A DNA stretch of 64,000 nucleotides from Micromonospora sp. M71_S20 (GTDB lineage: Bacteria > Actinomycetota > Actinomycetes > Mycobacteriales > Micromonosporaceae): contig NZ_RCCV01000001.1 in the NCBI RefSeq assembly GCF_003664255.1, positions 2,728,001 to 2,792,000 on the forward strand, given 5' to 3'. Both the position numbers and the translations under genes were made by a program. Of this stretch, positions 1 through 8,595 are shown in pieces. The notes beneath the pieces are model-generated. The model saw only the letters and a program-made list of their open reading frames with translations. It was not told where the DNA came from and made no database searches. Positions within the stretch are counted from its first letter, which is position 1. Every line of letters begins with the position of its first letter.

Positions 1-287
1 TCGCCCTCGGCGTAGTGCCGGTCGACGATGCCCGGCTTCCGCTTGCCGGCCAGGGTGGTCAGCGCGACGCGCTCCTCCACCGGCACCAGGTCGCGGGTGA
101 TCACCAGGAGGAAGGGCACCCGTGCCTCGGTCGGGGCGGGGAGGCCGGCCGACCCGGCGACGGCCGCCGCGCGCAGCGGCGCGACCAGGTCACGGAAGGC
201 GTCCTCGGTCAGCTCGGCGAGGGCCGGGTAGCCCAGCTCCACCAGCCGGTCGAGCTGGCGGTCGAATTCGGTCGCGGCGTCGGACAA
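1..287 (-). CDS. DUF5701-like protein, 3' part missing at the window edge
   Basis: The N-terminal 95 residues are visible; the gene runs off the left edge. I chose a TTG start at 285-287 because GGAGG sits five bases upstream and no better start is in frame. The protein opens with LSDAATEFDRQLDRLVELGY and continues through FLLVITRDLVP and a basic LAGKRKPG segment. This resembles the actinobacterial DUF5701 family, which has no established function; the match is from memory. A palindromic operator-like site lies just upstream (303-329). The next gene to the right is on the same strand but is separated by a hairpin. Confidence 0.6.
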   Translation of the reverse strand, partial: MSDAATEFDRQLDRLVELGYPALAELTEDAFRDLVAPLRAAAVAGSAGLPAPTEARVPFLLVITRDLVPVEERVALTTLAGKRKPGIVDRHYAEG

Positions 288-302
288 GGCGGCCTCCAAT
301 TG

Positions 303-329
303 TCGTACGGAGTACCGTACAGCGTACGA
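303..329. promoter_or_regulatory. Palindromic operator candidate upstream of the DUF5701-like gene
   Basis: TCGTACG at 303-309 is repeated inverted as CGTACGA at 323-329. A second inverted pair, GTACGG (305-310) and CCGTAC (315-320), is nested inside it. Overlapping palindromes 16-42 bases before a start codon are typical of TetR- or GntR-type operators. No regulator gene is adjacent in the visible sequence, so the binding protein is unknown. Confidence 0.4.
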
Positions 330-400
330 CGAAGCGCGCGTATTCCCGACCGCGAGGAAAATCCAAGCACGGTCTACCGGGTTCTCCAGACGCTGTCGAT

Positions 401-458
401 CTGCCCCGTCCATGAGACCAGAAGACGCCCGCAGCCTCCGGTCTCACGCACGGGGCAG
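401..458. terminator. Long hairpin, probable terminator of the lytSR-like operon
   Basis: The arms 401-419 and 440-458 are inverted repeats that match at 17 of 19 positions around a 20-base loop. The hairpin lies about 85 bases past the stop of the LytTR regulator gene and before the DUF5701-like gene. There is no T-tract, which is common in actinobacterial terminators. Confidence 0.5.
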
Positions 459-541
459 CTCGACAGGCGCCGGGCGGGCGATGTCATCGCCCCCGGAACC
501 GGCACGCATCGGGGCGGCACGGGCCGGGGCAGGCAGACCGG

Positions 542-1315
542 TCAGCGGTTCCAGTCCTGCTTCGCCGCGCGGACCAGCTTGTCCTTCAGCTCGCGGGTGT
601 GCCGGCGGCTGACCGGCAGCTCCGTCGAGTCGACCACCACGACGTAACCGGAGTTGACCAGCCGCAGTTCGGCGATCAGCTTGAGCTGTACCAGGTACGA
701 CCGGTGAATCCGGACGAAACCGGCGTCCGCCCAGCGCTCCGCGAGGGTCGCCAGCGACACCCGGACCAGGTGCGAGCCGTCGGCGGTGTGCAGCCGCGCG
801 TAGTCGCCCTGCGCCTCCACCCACCGCACCGCCGAGCGGGGCAGCATCCGTGTGGTGCCGGCCAGCTCGATGGGGATGGTCGGATCCTCCTCCGCCCGGG
901 CCAGCGCCGCCGGGTGCGACGGCACCACCCGGGCGCCGATCACCCGGCGCAGCGACTCGGCGAGCCGCTCGGCGCGTACGGGCTTGCGGACGTAGTCGGT
1001 GGCGCCCAGGTCGAACGCGTCCACCGCGCCGTCGTCGTACGCGGTGACGAACACGATCGCCGGCGGCCGGGCGAAGCGGCGCAGAACCCGGGCCAGCTCC
1101 ATGCCGTCCAGCCCGGGCATCCGGATGTCGAGGAAGACCACGTCCACGTCGCCGTCGCGGAGCAGCCGCAGCGCCTCCGTCGCGTCGCCCGCCGTGTGCA
1201 GCCGGGCCACCCGGGGGTCGGCCCGCAGGTGGTACGCCAACTCGTCCAGCGCCGGCGGCTCGTCGTCGACGGCCAGCACCCGCAGGAACCCCGCCGCGCT
1301 CACCACGCCGCTCAC
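542..1315 (-). CDS. LytTR-family response regulator (LytR/AlgR type)
   Basis: This is a 257-residue cytoplasmic response regulator. A receiver domain occupies about residues 8-125: acidic pocket DDEP, phospho-acceptor Asp in FLDIRMPGLDG, and lysine in DYVRKPV. A LytTR DNA-binding domain follows, with RWVEAQGDYARL, GFVRIHRSYLV and a C-terminal SRRHTRELKDKL. The GTG start overlaps the stop of the upstream kinase gene in a GTGA arrangement, so the two are translationally coupled and form one two-component system. In this family the regulator binds direct repeats in promoters of wall, biofilm or transport genes. The target here is not evident from the window. Confidence 0.9.
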   Translation of the reverse strand: MSGVVSAAGFLRVLAVDDEPPALDELAYHLRADPRVARLHTAGDATEALRLLRDGDVDVVFLDIRMPGLDGMELARVLRRFARPPAIVFVTAYDDGAVDAFDLGATDYVRKPVRAERLAESLRRVIGARVVPSHPAALARAEEDPTIPIELAGTTRMLPRSAVRWVEAQGDYARLHTADGSHLVRVSLATLAERWADAGFVRIHRSYLVQLKLIAELRLVNSGYVVVVDSTELPVSRRHTRELKDKLVRAAKQDWNR

Positions 1316-2562
1316 GAGCCGGCCCGTACGCCGGGGTGGAACTTCGGCACCCGCATGCTCACCTTCGTACCCGAGCCGAGGCCCGTCTCGACGACCAGGC
1401 CGAAGCCGTCCCCGAAGACCGACCGGAGCCGCTCGTCGACGTTGGAGAGCCCGACGTGCTGGCCCGGGTCGTCTCCGACGCCGGCCAGCGCGGCGTCGCC
1501 CGGGTCCCCGGCGACACCGGCCAACTCGGCGATGCCGGCGGTCAGCGTGGTCGGATCCATCCCCACTCCGTCGTCCTCCACCGTGATGTGACACTCGGTG
1601 CCCGCGTCCCGGGCCTCGATGCTCACCATGCCCGTGCCCGGCTTGCGGGACAACCCGTGCCGGACGGCGTTCTCCACCAGCGGTTGCAGGCAGAGGAAGG
1701 GCAGCGTCACGGGCAGCACCTCCGGGGCGATCTGGAGGCGCACCTGGAGCCGGTCGCCGAACCGGGCCCGCTCGATGGTCAGGTAGCGGTCGATCGAGCG
1801 CAGCTCCTCGGCCAGCGTGGTGAACTCGCCGTGCGCCCGGAACGAGTACCGCGTGAACTCGGCGAACTCCAGGATCAGCTCCCGGGCCCGGTCCGGGTCG
1901 GTGCGGACGAACGAGCCGATCGCGGTCAGCGCGTTGTAGATGAAGTGCGGGCTGATCTGCGCGCGCAGGGCGCGTACCTCGGCGCGGGCCAGCCGCTCCC
2001 GCGAGGAGTCCAGCTCGGCCAGGGCGAGCTGGTTGCCGGCCCAGTGCGCCGTCTCCAGGGTGGCCTGCACCAGGCCCGGCTCCGGCTGACCGTCGGCCAC
2101 CGCGATCAGCACCCCGACCCCGCGCCCGTCCGCGCCGGTCAGCGGGGCGACCACCGCGCCGCGTACCGGGCAGTCGACCCGGTCGCAGTGCAGCTCCGGC
2201 TCGCCGAGGACCGTCGAGCGGCCCGTCGCCACCGCCCGCCGGGCTGCCGCGACCAGTTGCGCGTGGTGGTGCCCGCCCCGCCCGTCGAGGGCGAGCAGGC
2301 TCTCCCGGTCCGTCAGCGCCAGCCCGGCCGCCCCCACCAGCGCCCGCAGATGGCGTACGGCCTTCGCCGCGTTCGCGGCGCTCAGGCCCGCGCGCAGCGG
2401 CTCGGCGGCCAGCCCGGCGGTGTGCAGCACCTCGTACGTCGCCCGCTGGGTGGCCGTGGCGATGCCCCGCCGCGCGCGCAGCCGGACCACCGCGAACAGG
2501 GCCGCACCCAGCGCGGCGATCAGCGAGACGACGCCGAAGACGCCCGAGAGGTTGCCACCCAC
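1312..2562 (-). CDS. LytS-like sensor histidine kinase
   Basis: The gene encodes about 416 residues from a GTG at 2560-2562, preferred because AGGA lies seven bases upstream. An in-frame GTG at 2592 has no visible ribosome binding site. The protein has one N-terminal membrane helix (SLIAALGAALFAVVRL), a GAF-like sensory region around residues 60-180, and a His_kinase-type dimerisation region with the phospho-acceptor His in QISPHFIYNALTAIG. The HATPase domain follows with the N-box LQPLVENAVRHG and the G-box EDDGVGMD. It is the partner of the LytTR regulator that overlaps its 3' end. With only one membrane segment, the signal is probably sensed in the GAF-like region. Confidence 0.88.
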   Translation of the reverse strand: MGGNLSGVFGVVSLIAALGAALFAVVRLRARRGIATATQRATYEVLHTAGLAAEPLRAGLSAANAAKAVRHLRALVGAAGLALTDRESLLALDGRGGHHHAQLVAAARRAVATGRSTVLGEPELHCDRVDCPVRGAVVAPLTGADGRGVGVLIAVADGQPEPGLVQATLETAHWAGNQLALAELDSSRERLARAEVRALRAQISPHFIYNALTAIGSFVRTDPDRARELILEFAEFTRYSFRAHGEFTTLAEELRSIDRYLTIERARFGDRLQVRLQIAPEVLPVTLPFLCLQPLVENAVRHGLSRKPGTGMVSIEARDAGTECHITVEDDGVGMDPTTLTAGIAELAGVAGDPGDAALAGVGDDPGQHVGLSNVDERLRSVFGDGFGLVVETGLGSGTKVSMRVPKFHPGVRAGS

Positions 2563-2601
2563 GCAGCGATCCTGGCCCCTGCCGGCCCGCACGCCAAGGG
2601 G

Positions 2602-4173
2602 TCAGTACGCGCCCTTGCGGGCGAGCACCACCCCGACGGTGCGCCACAGGATGCTCAGGTCGTACGCCAGCGACCAGTTGTCGACGTAGTAGAGGTCGAG
2701 CCGGACCGCCTCGTCCCAGGACAGGTCGGAGCGGCCGGAGACCTGCCACAGCCCCGTCATGCCCGGCCGGACCAGCAGGCGGCGGCGCACGTCACCGAGG
2801 AAGTCGCCGTCGTCGGCGGGCAGCGGGCGCGGCCCGACCAGCGACATCTCGCCCTTCAACACGTTGATCAGCTGCGGCAGCTCGTCCAGCGACGAGGCCC
2901 GCAGGAAGCGGCCCACCGGGAAGACCCGGGGATCCTGCTTCATCTTGAACAGCATGCCGTCGGTCTCGTTCCGGTCGACCAGGCTGGCCAGCCGGTCCTC
3001 CGCGTCCACGTACATGGTGCGGAACTTCCAGACCCGGAAGGTGCGGCCCTCGTGGCCGACCCGGGGCTGGCGGAAGAAGACCGGGCCGGGGTCGGAGAGC
3101 CGGATCGCGATCGCGATGGCCAGGAAGACGGGGGCCAGCAGCAGCAGGCCGACACCGGCGGCCACCCGGTCCATCAGGTTCTTGGCCAGCAGCGCCGGGC
3201 CGGAGAGGGTCGGCTCCTCGACGTGCAGCAGCGGCAGGCCCTCGATCGGCCGGATGTGCACCCGGGGCCCGGCGATGTCGGTCAGCTGCGGGGCGACGAC
3301 CAGGTCGACGCCCGAACCCTCCAACTGCCAGGCCAGCCGGCGCAGCTCGCCCGGCTCGGAGCTCGCCGAGCCGCAGACCGCGATCGTGTCGCCGCCGACC
3401 TCGCGGACGAGGGCGAGGACGTCGCGGCCCGCGTACACGGGGACCGGGGTCTCGATGCCCTTGGCCGCCGCGTAGCCGTCGGTGATGTGGATGGCGACCG
3501 GCATCAGCCCGGCGGCCGGGTTGCGGGTGACCGCGGTGTAGACCTCCAGGCACTCCGGCAGGGTGCCGATCAGCACCATCCGGTGACCGGCCTGGCTGAT
3601 GTTGCGGCGGACCACGTGCAGCACGAAGCGGCAGAGCATCCGGTTCAGCAGGATCAGCAGCAGCGCCGCGAGCAGGGCGGTGCCGACCGTGTAGCGGGAC
3701 AGGTCGGTCTTGGTGGCGAAGGCGAGGAAGGACACCGTCGCGGCGACCGCGACGCCGGCCCGGATCACCCGCTTGTACTCGTCCGGGCCCAGGCCGAGGT
3801 AGCGCCGGTCGTAGGCGCGGTTGGCCCAGAGGCTGACGAGCCAGCCGAGCGGCAGGAGCACGAACGCCACCGTGTGGAACCACGTCGGGTCCTGCTCGGC
3901 GTTGTAGAAGCCCGCCCGCGACTGGTCGAACGTCTCGATGGCGATCAGGCTGGCGGCCGCGGCGGCTGCGAAGTCGAGCAGCAGCAGGAGTGTGATGTAG
4001 GGGCGGTGCCAGCGTGACACGCGACGGCGGGCCCGAGCCCACGCGGACCGGGGTACGCCGTTGTGGGACGGCGGTGCCGGCGGCTGGATCTCGAAGCTGT
4101 CGACGTGCCGCACGAGTTTGCTCCGGCCTGTGTTGGTTACCGGGCGCTGGAGGCTTGTCGTCACCTCACCCAT
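2602..4173 (-). CDS. Polyprenyl-phosphate sugar-1-phosphate transferase (WbaP/exopolysaccharide type)
   Basis: This roughly 523-residue membrane protein probably starts exopolysaccharide or wall-glycan repeat units by moving a sugar-1-phosphate from a nucleotide sugar to undecaprenyl phosphate. It has N-terminal transmembrane helices (THITLLLLLD-like and FVLLPLGWLV regions), a CoA-binding-like nucleotide-fold domain (MVLIGTLPECLEVY), another helix, and a bacterial sugar transferase domain. That domain shows RVWKFRTMYVDAE, SLDELPQLINVL, GEMSLVGPRPLP and GLWQVSGRSDLSW. The start is uncertain: ATG 4173 has GGGAGG very close upstream, while ATG 4185 has no clear site. A TATAGT element on the minus strand at 4345-4350 could be its -10 box. 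The donor sugar cannot be read from sequence. Confidence 0.88.
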   Translation of the reverse strand: MGEVTTSLQRPVTNTGRSKLVRHVDSFEIQPPAPPSHNGVPRSAWARARRRVSRWHRPYITLLLLLDFAAAAAASLIAIETFDQSRAGFYNAEQDPTWFHTVAFVLLPLGWLVSLWANRAYDRRYLGLGPDEYKRVIRAGVAVAATVSFLAFATKTDLSRYTVGTALLAALLLILLNRMLCRFVLHVVRRNISQAGHRMVLIGTLPECLEVYTAVTRNPAAGLMPVAIHITDGYAAAKGIETPVPVYAGRDVLALVREVGGDTIAVCGSASSEPGELRRLAWQLEGSGVDLVVAPQLTDIAGPRVHIRPIEGLPLLHVEEPTLSGPALLAKNLMDRVAAGVGLLLLAPVFLAIAIAIRLSDPGPVFFRQPRVGHEGRTFRVWKFRTMYVDAEDRLASLVDRNETDGMLFKMKQDPRVFPVGRFLRASSLDELPQLINVLKGEMSLVGPRPLPADDGDFLGDVRRRLLVRPGMTGLWQVSGRSDLSWDEAVRLDLYYVDNWSLAYDLSILWRTVGVVLARKGAY

Positions 4174-4437
4174 GTCCTCCCGCATGACACGAGCCGCTCA
4201 CTCACCGTGAGGGCCCGGTCGCCCACCGTCCCAGTCTCCCACGCGGGCGCCAACCCGTGCGCTGACCCGAGGGACAACGCGCCGGTGTGGTGCCGCCGGG
4301 CGTCTGGCCGGCTCCGCGCCATTTCAGAAGCCGGGGACCGAGCCACTATACCGATGGATGACGGGCCCGGTAGAGCCGCAACTCAGACCTTCGGCGCGGG
4401 ATGGCCGATTCCGTTCCGTAGTCGGCAGTGTCGTCAC

Positions 4438-5298
4438 TCACCGTACGAGCCGCGACAACCGGCGGTCAGCGAGCGGCTTCCCGCCGGTCTGGCAGGTCGC
4501 GCAGTACTGGAGGCTGGAATCGGCGAACGAGACCTCGCGGACGGCGTCGCCGCAGACCGGGCAGGGCAGCCCCGTCCGGGCGTGCACCTTCAGCCCCGAG
4601 CGCTTCTCGCCCTTCAGCTCGGCCGCCTTCTGCCCGACCGACCGGCGCACCGCGTCGCCGAGCACCTCCCGCGTCGCCGCGTGCAGGGTCGCCAACTGGT
4701 CGTCGGTCAGCCGGTTGGTCAGCGCGAACGGGGACAGCTTCGCCGCGTGCAGGATCTCGTCGGAGTACGCGTTGCCCACGCCGGAGAGCACCGTCTGGTC
4801 GGTGAGCACCCCCTTGACCTGGCCCTTGCGGCTGCGCAGGCGCTCGGCGAAGGTGGGCAGGTCGGCGGCGAGCGCGTCGGGGCCGAGCCGGGCCACCCCG
4901 GGCACCGCCTGCGGGTCGGTGACCAGGTAGACGGCGAGGCTCTTCTGGGTGCCGGCCTCGGTCAGGTCGAAGCCCGAGCCGTCGTCGAGGCGTACCCGCA
5001 GCGCGATCGGGCCCTTGCCGGGGCGCAGCGGGGCGGCGGACGGAAACGCCTCCCGGTAGTGCAGCCAGCCCGCCCGGGCCAGGTGGACCACCAGGTGCAG
5101 CTCGCCGTCGAGCACCACGTCGAGGAACTTGCCGTGCCGGCGGGCGTCCGTCACGGTCCGCCCGACGGCGGCGGTCGGCGCCGGGTCGTACGTCTTCAGG
5201 GCGCTGATCGCGGCGACCTCCAACCGGTCGACGCGCCGCCCCACCGCGCGCTCACGCAGGTATTCCGCGAGCGCCTCAACCTCCGGTAGTTCGGGCAC
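4438..5298 (-). CDS. Fpg/Nei-family DNA glycosylase/AP lyase
   Basis: This 286-residue base-excision repair enzyme removes oxidised bases and cleaves the resulting abasic site. After the GTG-encoded Met the sequence reads PELPEVEALAEYL; the exposed Pro2 is the catalytic Schiff-base nucleophile and E3 the second catalytic residue. The helix-two-turn-helix region holds LSGVGNAYSDEILH. A C-terminal zinc finger is complete (CPVCG and YCATCQ). The GTG start is fixed by the Pro2 requirement. It is divergent from the GT4 gene with 24 bases between starts. The family cannot be split into Fpg or Nei subclass with certainty; Micromonosporaceae carry several paralogues. Confidence 0.92.
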   Translation of the reverse strand: MPELPEVEALAEYLRERAVGRRVDRLEVAAISALKTYDPAPTAAVGRTVTDARRHGKFLDVVLDGELHLVVHLARAGWLHYREAFPSAAPLRPGKGPIALRVRLDDGSGFDLTEAGTQKSLAVYLVTDPQAVPGVARLGPDALAADLPTFAERLRSRKGQVKGVLTDQTVLSGVGNAYSDEILHAAKLSPFALTNRLTDDQLATLHAATREVLGDAVRRSVGQKAAELKGEKRSGLKVHARTGLPCPVCGDAVREVSFADSSLQYCATCQTGGKPLADRRLSRLVR

Positions 5299-5322
5299 CA
5301 GCCAACGGTAGCCTTCTTTCCC

Positions 5323-6591
5323 GTGAGAATCGTGGTGGCGCACAACCGGTACCGGGAGGCTCAGCCCTCCGGTGAGAACACGATCGTCGACGCGGAGATC
5401 GCCCAGCTCACCGCGGCCGGGGTGGAGGTGCTGCCGTTCATCCGTAGCTCGGACGAGATCCCGTCGATGTCGAAGTCGGCCAAGGCGCTGCTGCCGATCT
5501 CGCCGATCTGGGCGCCCCGCGCGCAGGAGGACCTGAGTCGGCTCATCACCGGGCACCGGCCGGACGTGCTGCACCTGCACAACCCGTACCCCCTGATCTC
5601 GCCCTGGATCGTGCGGACCGCGCACCGGCACGGCGTGCCGGTGGTGCAGACGGTGCACAACTACCGTCAGGTCTGCTCCTCGGGGCTGTACTTCCGGGAC
5701 GGGATGATCTGCCAGGACTGCCGGGGCCGGGCCCTGGGGGTGCCGGCGATCGTGCACCGCTGCTACCGGGGCTCGCGGGCGCAGAGCGCCCTGATGGCGA
5801 CCACGCTGGCCGTGCACCGGGGCACCTGGCGCTCGGTGGACCGGTTCGTCGCGCTCACCTCGGCGGTCGCCGACCACCTGCGCGACTACGGCATCCCGGC
5901 CGAACGGATCGTGGTCAAGCCGAACGGCATCCCCGACCCGGGGGCGCCCGCGCCGCTCGGCGACGGCTTCCTCTACATGGCCCGGCTCTCCCCGGAGAAG
6001 GGGCTGGACCTGCTGCTGGACGCCTGGCGCCGGCACCCTGACGGGACGCTCGGCCCGCTGCGCATCGCGGGCGACGGCGAGCTGCGCCCGCTGGCCGAGG
6101 CCGCCGCCGCCGAGCGCGCCGACGTGACCTACCTAGGGCCGCTGGACCGCACCGGGGTACGCGCCGCAATCGAGGCCAGCGCCGTGATCATCGCCGCCTC
6201 CACCTGGCACGACGTGCTGCCCACGGTGATCATCGAGGCGCTGGCCGCCGGCCGGCCGGTGCTCGGCACCGCCCTCGGCGGCATCCCGTACCTGCTCGGT
6301 GCGGACGGCCCGCGCGAACCCGCCGGCACCGGCCCGGCCGCCGTCGCCTCCGCCGCACCGGGGGAGGGCCGCGTCGCGCTGCCCACCGGCGTGGCGGCGG
6401 GCGAGGCGGGCTGGGTGGTGCCCCCGGAGCCGGCCGCCATGGCCGCCGCCCTGCCGGTGGCCCGGGCCGGGGCCGCGACGCTGGCCCCGACGGCCCGCGC
6501 CCGCTACGAGCGCACGTTCCACCCCGACGTGGTCACCAAGCGCCTCCTCGACGTGTACGCGGACGTCTCGCGCCGCGCCCAGCCCCGCTAG
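5323..6591 (+). CDS. Glycosyltransferase family 4
   Basis: This 422-residue cytoplasmic glycosyltransferase has the GT-B fold. The N-terminal acceptor domain contains VLHLHNPYPLISPW and a Cys-containing stretch MICQDCRGRALG. The C-terminal nucleotide-sugar domain has YMARLSPEKGLDLLLDAW and EALAAGRPVLGTALGG. An Ala/Gly/Pro-rich insert of about 30 residues interrupts the C-terminal domain near residues 325-355. The GTG start lacks a strong ribosome binding site; TAGCCT at 5309-5314 could be the -10 of a leaderless transcript. With the sugar-1-phosphate transferase nearby, a role in cell-surface glycan assembly is likely, but donor and acceptor are unknown. Confidence 0.88.
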   Translation: MRIVVAHNRYREAQPSGENTIVDAEIAQLTAAGVEVLPFIRSSDEIPSMSKSAKALLPISPIWAPRAQEDLSRLITGHRPDVLHLHNPYPLISPWIVRTAHRHGVPVVQTVHNYRQVCSSGLYFRDGMICQDCRGRALGVPAIVHRCYRGSRAQSALMATTLAVHRGTWRSVDRFVALTSAVADHLRDYGIPAERIVVKPNGIPDPGAPAPLGDGFLYMARLSPEKGLDLLLDAWRRHPDGTLGPLRIAGDGELRPLAEAAAAERADVTYLGPLDRTGVRAAIEASAVIIAASTWHDVLPTVIIEALAAGRPVLGTALGGIPYLLGADGPREPAGTGPAAVASAAPGEGRVALPTGVAAGEAGWVVPPEPAAMAAALPVARAGAATLAPTARARYERTFHPDVVTKRLLDVYADVSRRAQPR

Positions 6592-6633
6592 ACCACCCCG
6601 CCCGCTGCATCGTGTGCGGCTGCAGGGCTCCTT

Positions 6634-6694
6634 GATCGTTTGCTGCTCACCCGGTGCGACACGCGGGCGGGACACGGGTGATCGACAAACGATC
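6634..6694. terminator. Long imperfect palindrome between convergent genes, probable bidirectional terminator
   Basis: GATCGTTTG at 6634-6642 is inverted as CAAACGATC at 6686-6694. Inside, TCACCCG (6647-6653) pairs with CGGGTGA (6675-6681). It lies between the ends of a plus-strand and a minus-strand gene, as expected for a two-way terminator. A similar GATC-capped hairpin occurs at 56047-56094. Confidence 0.55.
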
Positions 6695-6830
6695 TTGGGG
6701 TGGCGGTGACGGCCGGCCAGAGCGGGCGGGCCGGGCATCCAACTCCCGTGCGGCCAGTCGCGGCCTCCCGTCAACCACCCCGCGACAGGGGTAGGCCGGA
6801 CAGGCGCAGGCCGCCCCCCGGCGTCACGCC

Positions 6831-7553
6831 TCAGCGCAGGGAGGCGCGGGCTGAGAAGGCGATGCTGGCGAGCAGGAAGCCGCCGTTGACGATCGTGAAC
6901 GCGACCATCACCCAGAGGACGAGGGCGGGGGCGAAGGCCAGCACCAGGCCGGCGGCGAAGATCACCGCGCCGTAGTCGCGGACCAGCTTCACGAGGCGTA
7001 CGGGCAGCGAGGTCGAGGTGACCATGCTGGCGGCGTTCGGGCCGGCCTGCATCACCGACGTGACCAGGTTGACCATCCAGGTGCCGGCGAAGATCGCGAC
7101 CAGCCAGCTCGGCGTCGACGGCTCCTGCGCCACGGCCGTGGCCGCCAGGGCGGCGACCAGGGCGATCTGGGCGGCCACGTCGGCGAGCACGTCAACCCGG
7201 GCGCCGGCGGCGCTGCCCTGCCCGGTCACCCGGGCGAGCTGACCGTCGGCGCAGTCCAGGGAGTATGCGACCTGCCAGCCGACCAGCGCGAGCAGCCCGA
7301 CCGCCCAGGCCGGCACGTCGCCGGCGGCGACCCGCCCGGCGAGCGCGACCACGGTGACCGAGGCGGCCAGGCCGAGCACCAGGTTGGCGATGGTCAGCGC
7401 GGTCGGGCGCAGCCCGAGGCGCTGGGCGACGAGCGCGAAGACCGCGCCCAGCCACTGGCTGATCGATTCGCTGAACAGGCCGCCGCCCCGGTTGACCCGG
7501 TGGAAGTCGGCGACGGTGGGACGGGGCTCAGCCAAGGTGGTCGCGGATTGCAC
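6831..7553 (-). CDS. CDP-alcohol phosphotransferase family membrane enzyme
   Basis: The gene encodes about 240 residues with several transmembrane helices. The family motif is intact: D-x2-D-G-x2-A-R followed by G and D-x3-D, seen as DCADGQLARVTGQGSAAG and then RVDVLADV. These aspartates bind the metals and the CDP-alcohol. Such enzymes move a phospho-alcohol from CDP-alcohol to an acceptor alcohol, often making phospholipids or polymer linkers. The start is ambiguous: GTG 7553 overlaps the upstream dehydrogenase gene by 26 bases, and TTG 7535 overlaps by 8. Overlap with two upstream genes that could make the CDP-alcohol indicates one operon and one pathway. The acceptor is unknown. Confidence 0.87.
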   Translation of the reverse strand: MQSATTLAEPRPTVADFHRVNRGGGLFSESISQWLGAVFALVAQRLGLRPTALTIANLVLGLAASVTVVALAGRVAAGDVPAWAVGLLALVGWQVAYSLDCADGQLARVTGQGSAAGARVDVLADVAAQIALVAALAATAVAQEPSTPSWLVAIFAGTWMVNLVTSVMQAGPNAASMVTSTSLPVRLVKLVRDYGAVIFAAGLVLAFAPALVLWVMVAFTIVNGGFLLASIAFSARASLR

Positions 7554-8595
7554 CGGCGTAGTCTGCCAGCCGCTCCCGCGTCTCGGTAGGCGACATCGCC
7601 AGGTGTTCGAGGATCGTGTAGCGGTCCGGCCGGGTCCGGGGCGCGAACTGCACGGCATCGACGAACTGCTCGTCGGTCAGGCCCAGGTCGGCCGGCGTGG
7701 TGGCGAGACCGTGCCGGTGCAGGCAGCGGGCGAGCCGGCCGAACCGGTCGGTGTCGCCCCGCAGGAACGTGCAGAAGAGGGCGCCGAGCCCCACCTGCTC
7801 CCCGTGGGCGGCGGTGCCGGGGTGGAGCCGGTCGATCGCGTGGGAGATCTCGTGGTCGCCGCCGCTGGCGGGGCGCGTCGACCCGCACACCGAGCTGGCG
7901 ATGCCGCCCATGATCAGCGCCTCGGCCAGCGTGGTGAGGAAGCTGTCGTCGGTGATCTTGCCGGGGTGGTTGAGCAGCGCCTCGGCACCCGTCCTGGCCA
8001 GGGTCACCGCGAGCCCGTCGATGGGCTCGCCGCGTACCTCGTGGGCCAGCTCCCAGTCGGCGCAGGCGTTCAGGTTGCTCACCGCGTCGCCGATGCCGGC
8101 CTGCGTCTGCCGGTCCGGGCCGTTCTCCACGAAGTCGAGGTCGACGATGACCGCGATCGGGATGTGCACCCCGTAGGAGCCCTTGCCGCCCTCGTGGTCG
8201 AGCGAGGCGGTCGGGGAGGCGATGCCGTCGTTGGCCAGGCTGGTCGCCACCGTCACCATCGGGATGCCGTAGCGGGTGGCCGCGTACTTGGCGGTGTCGA
8301 TGGTCTTGCCGCCGCCGATGCCCACCACGGCGTCGTAGTGGCGGCGGCGCAGCCGGTCACCGAGATCGTTCGCCGCGTCGATGGTGCCGCCGACGACCGT
8401 GAAGACGTCGGCCGCGCCGAGCGACGGCCGGCACAGCTCGACGATCCGTTCACCCTGCCCGGGGCCGACCACCACGGCCACGTCCCCGCCGGCCGAGATC
8501 CGCCGGTCGGCCAGCAGCGGCCCGAGGTCGGCCACCGCACCCCGCCGGACCTCGATCACGAGCGGGGTGTTGACCGTACGGGCTAGTAGCGGCAC
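7528..8595 (-). CDS. Iron-containing alcohol dehydrogenase-like protein, glycerol-1-phosphate dehydrogenase type
   Basis: This 355-residue cytoplasmic enzyme has the dehydroquinate-synthase/glycerol-dehydrogenase fold. It shows the NAD-binding VVGIGGGKTIDTAKYAA, the substrate segment TSLANDGIASP, and metal ligands in GDAVSNLNA, SGGDHEISHAID and GTAAHGEQVGLG. The motif set is closer to sn-glycerol-1-phosphate dehydrogenases (AraM-like) than to simple glycerol dehydrogenases. The GTG at 8595 is chosen because GGGAG precedes it at five bases; it overlaps the end of the nucleotidyltransferase gene by 13 bases. The likely role is to supply a polyol phosphate for cytidylylation, which is an inference from gene order. 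Confidence 0.83.
   Translation of the reverse strand: MPLLARTVNTPLVIEVRRGAVADLGPLLADRRISAGGDVAVVVGPGQGERIVELCRPSLGAADVFTVVGGTIDAANDLGDRLRRRHYDAVVGIGGGKTIDTAKYAATRYGIPMVTVATSLANDGIASPTASLDHEGGKGSYGVHIPIAVIVDLDFVENGPDRQTQAGIGDAVSNLNACADWELAHEVRGEPIDGLAVTLARTGAEALLNHPGKITDDSFLTTLAEALIMGGIASSVCGSTRPASGGDHEISHAIDRLHPGTAAHGEQVGLGALFCTFLRGDTDRFGRLARCLHRHGLATTPADLGLTDEQFVDAVQFAPRTRPDRYTILEHLAMSPTETRERLADYAGAIRDHLG

Noticed and set aside
542..2749. Single 735-codon minus-strand frame covering both kinase and regulator positions
   Set aside because: Only its last 257 codons are the LytTR regulator. The rest is a shifted reading of the kinase gene, which has its own clear motifs in another frame.
1336..4017. 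893-codon plus-strand frame opposite the LytSR and glycosyltransferase genes
   Set aside because: It is antisense to two genes with full catalytic motifs, and its translation is Arg/Gly/His-rich low complexity without recognisable domains, as expected for a GC-rich shadow frame.
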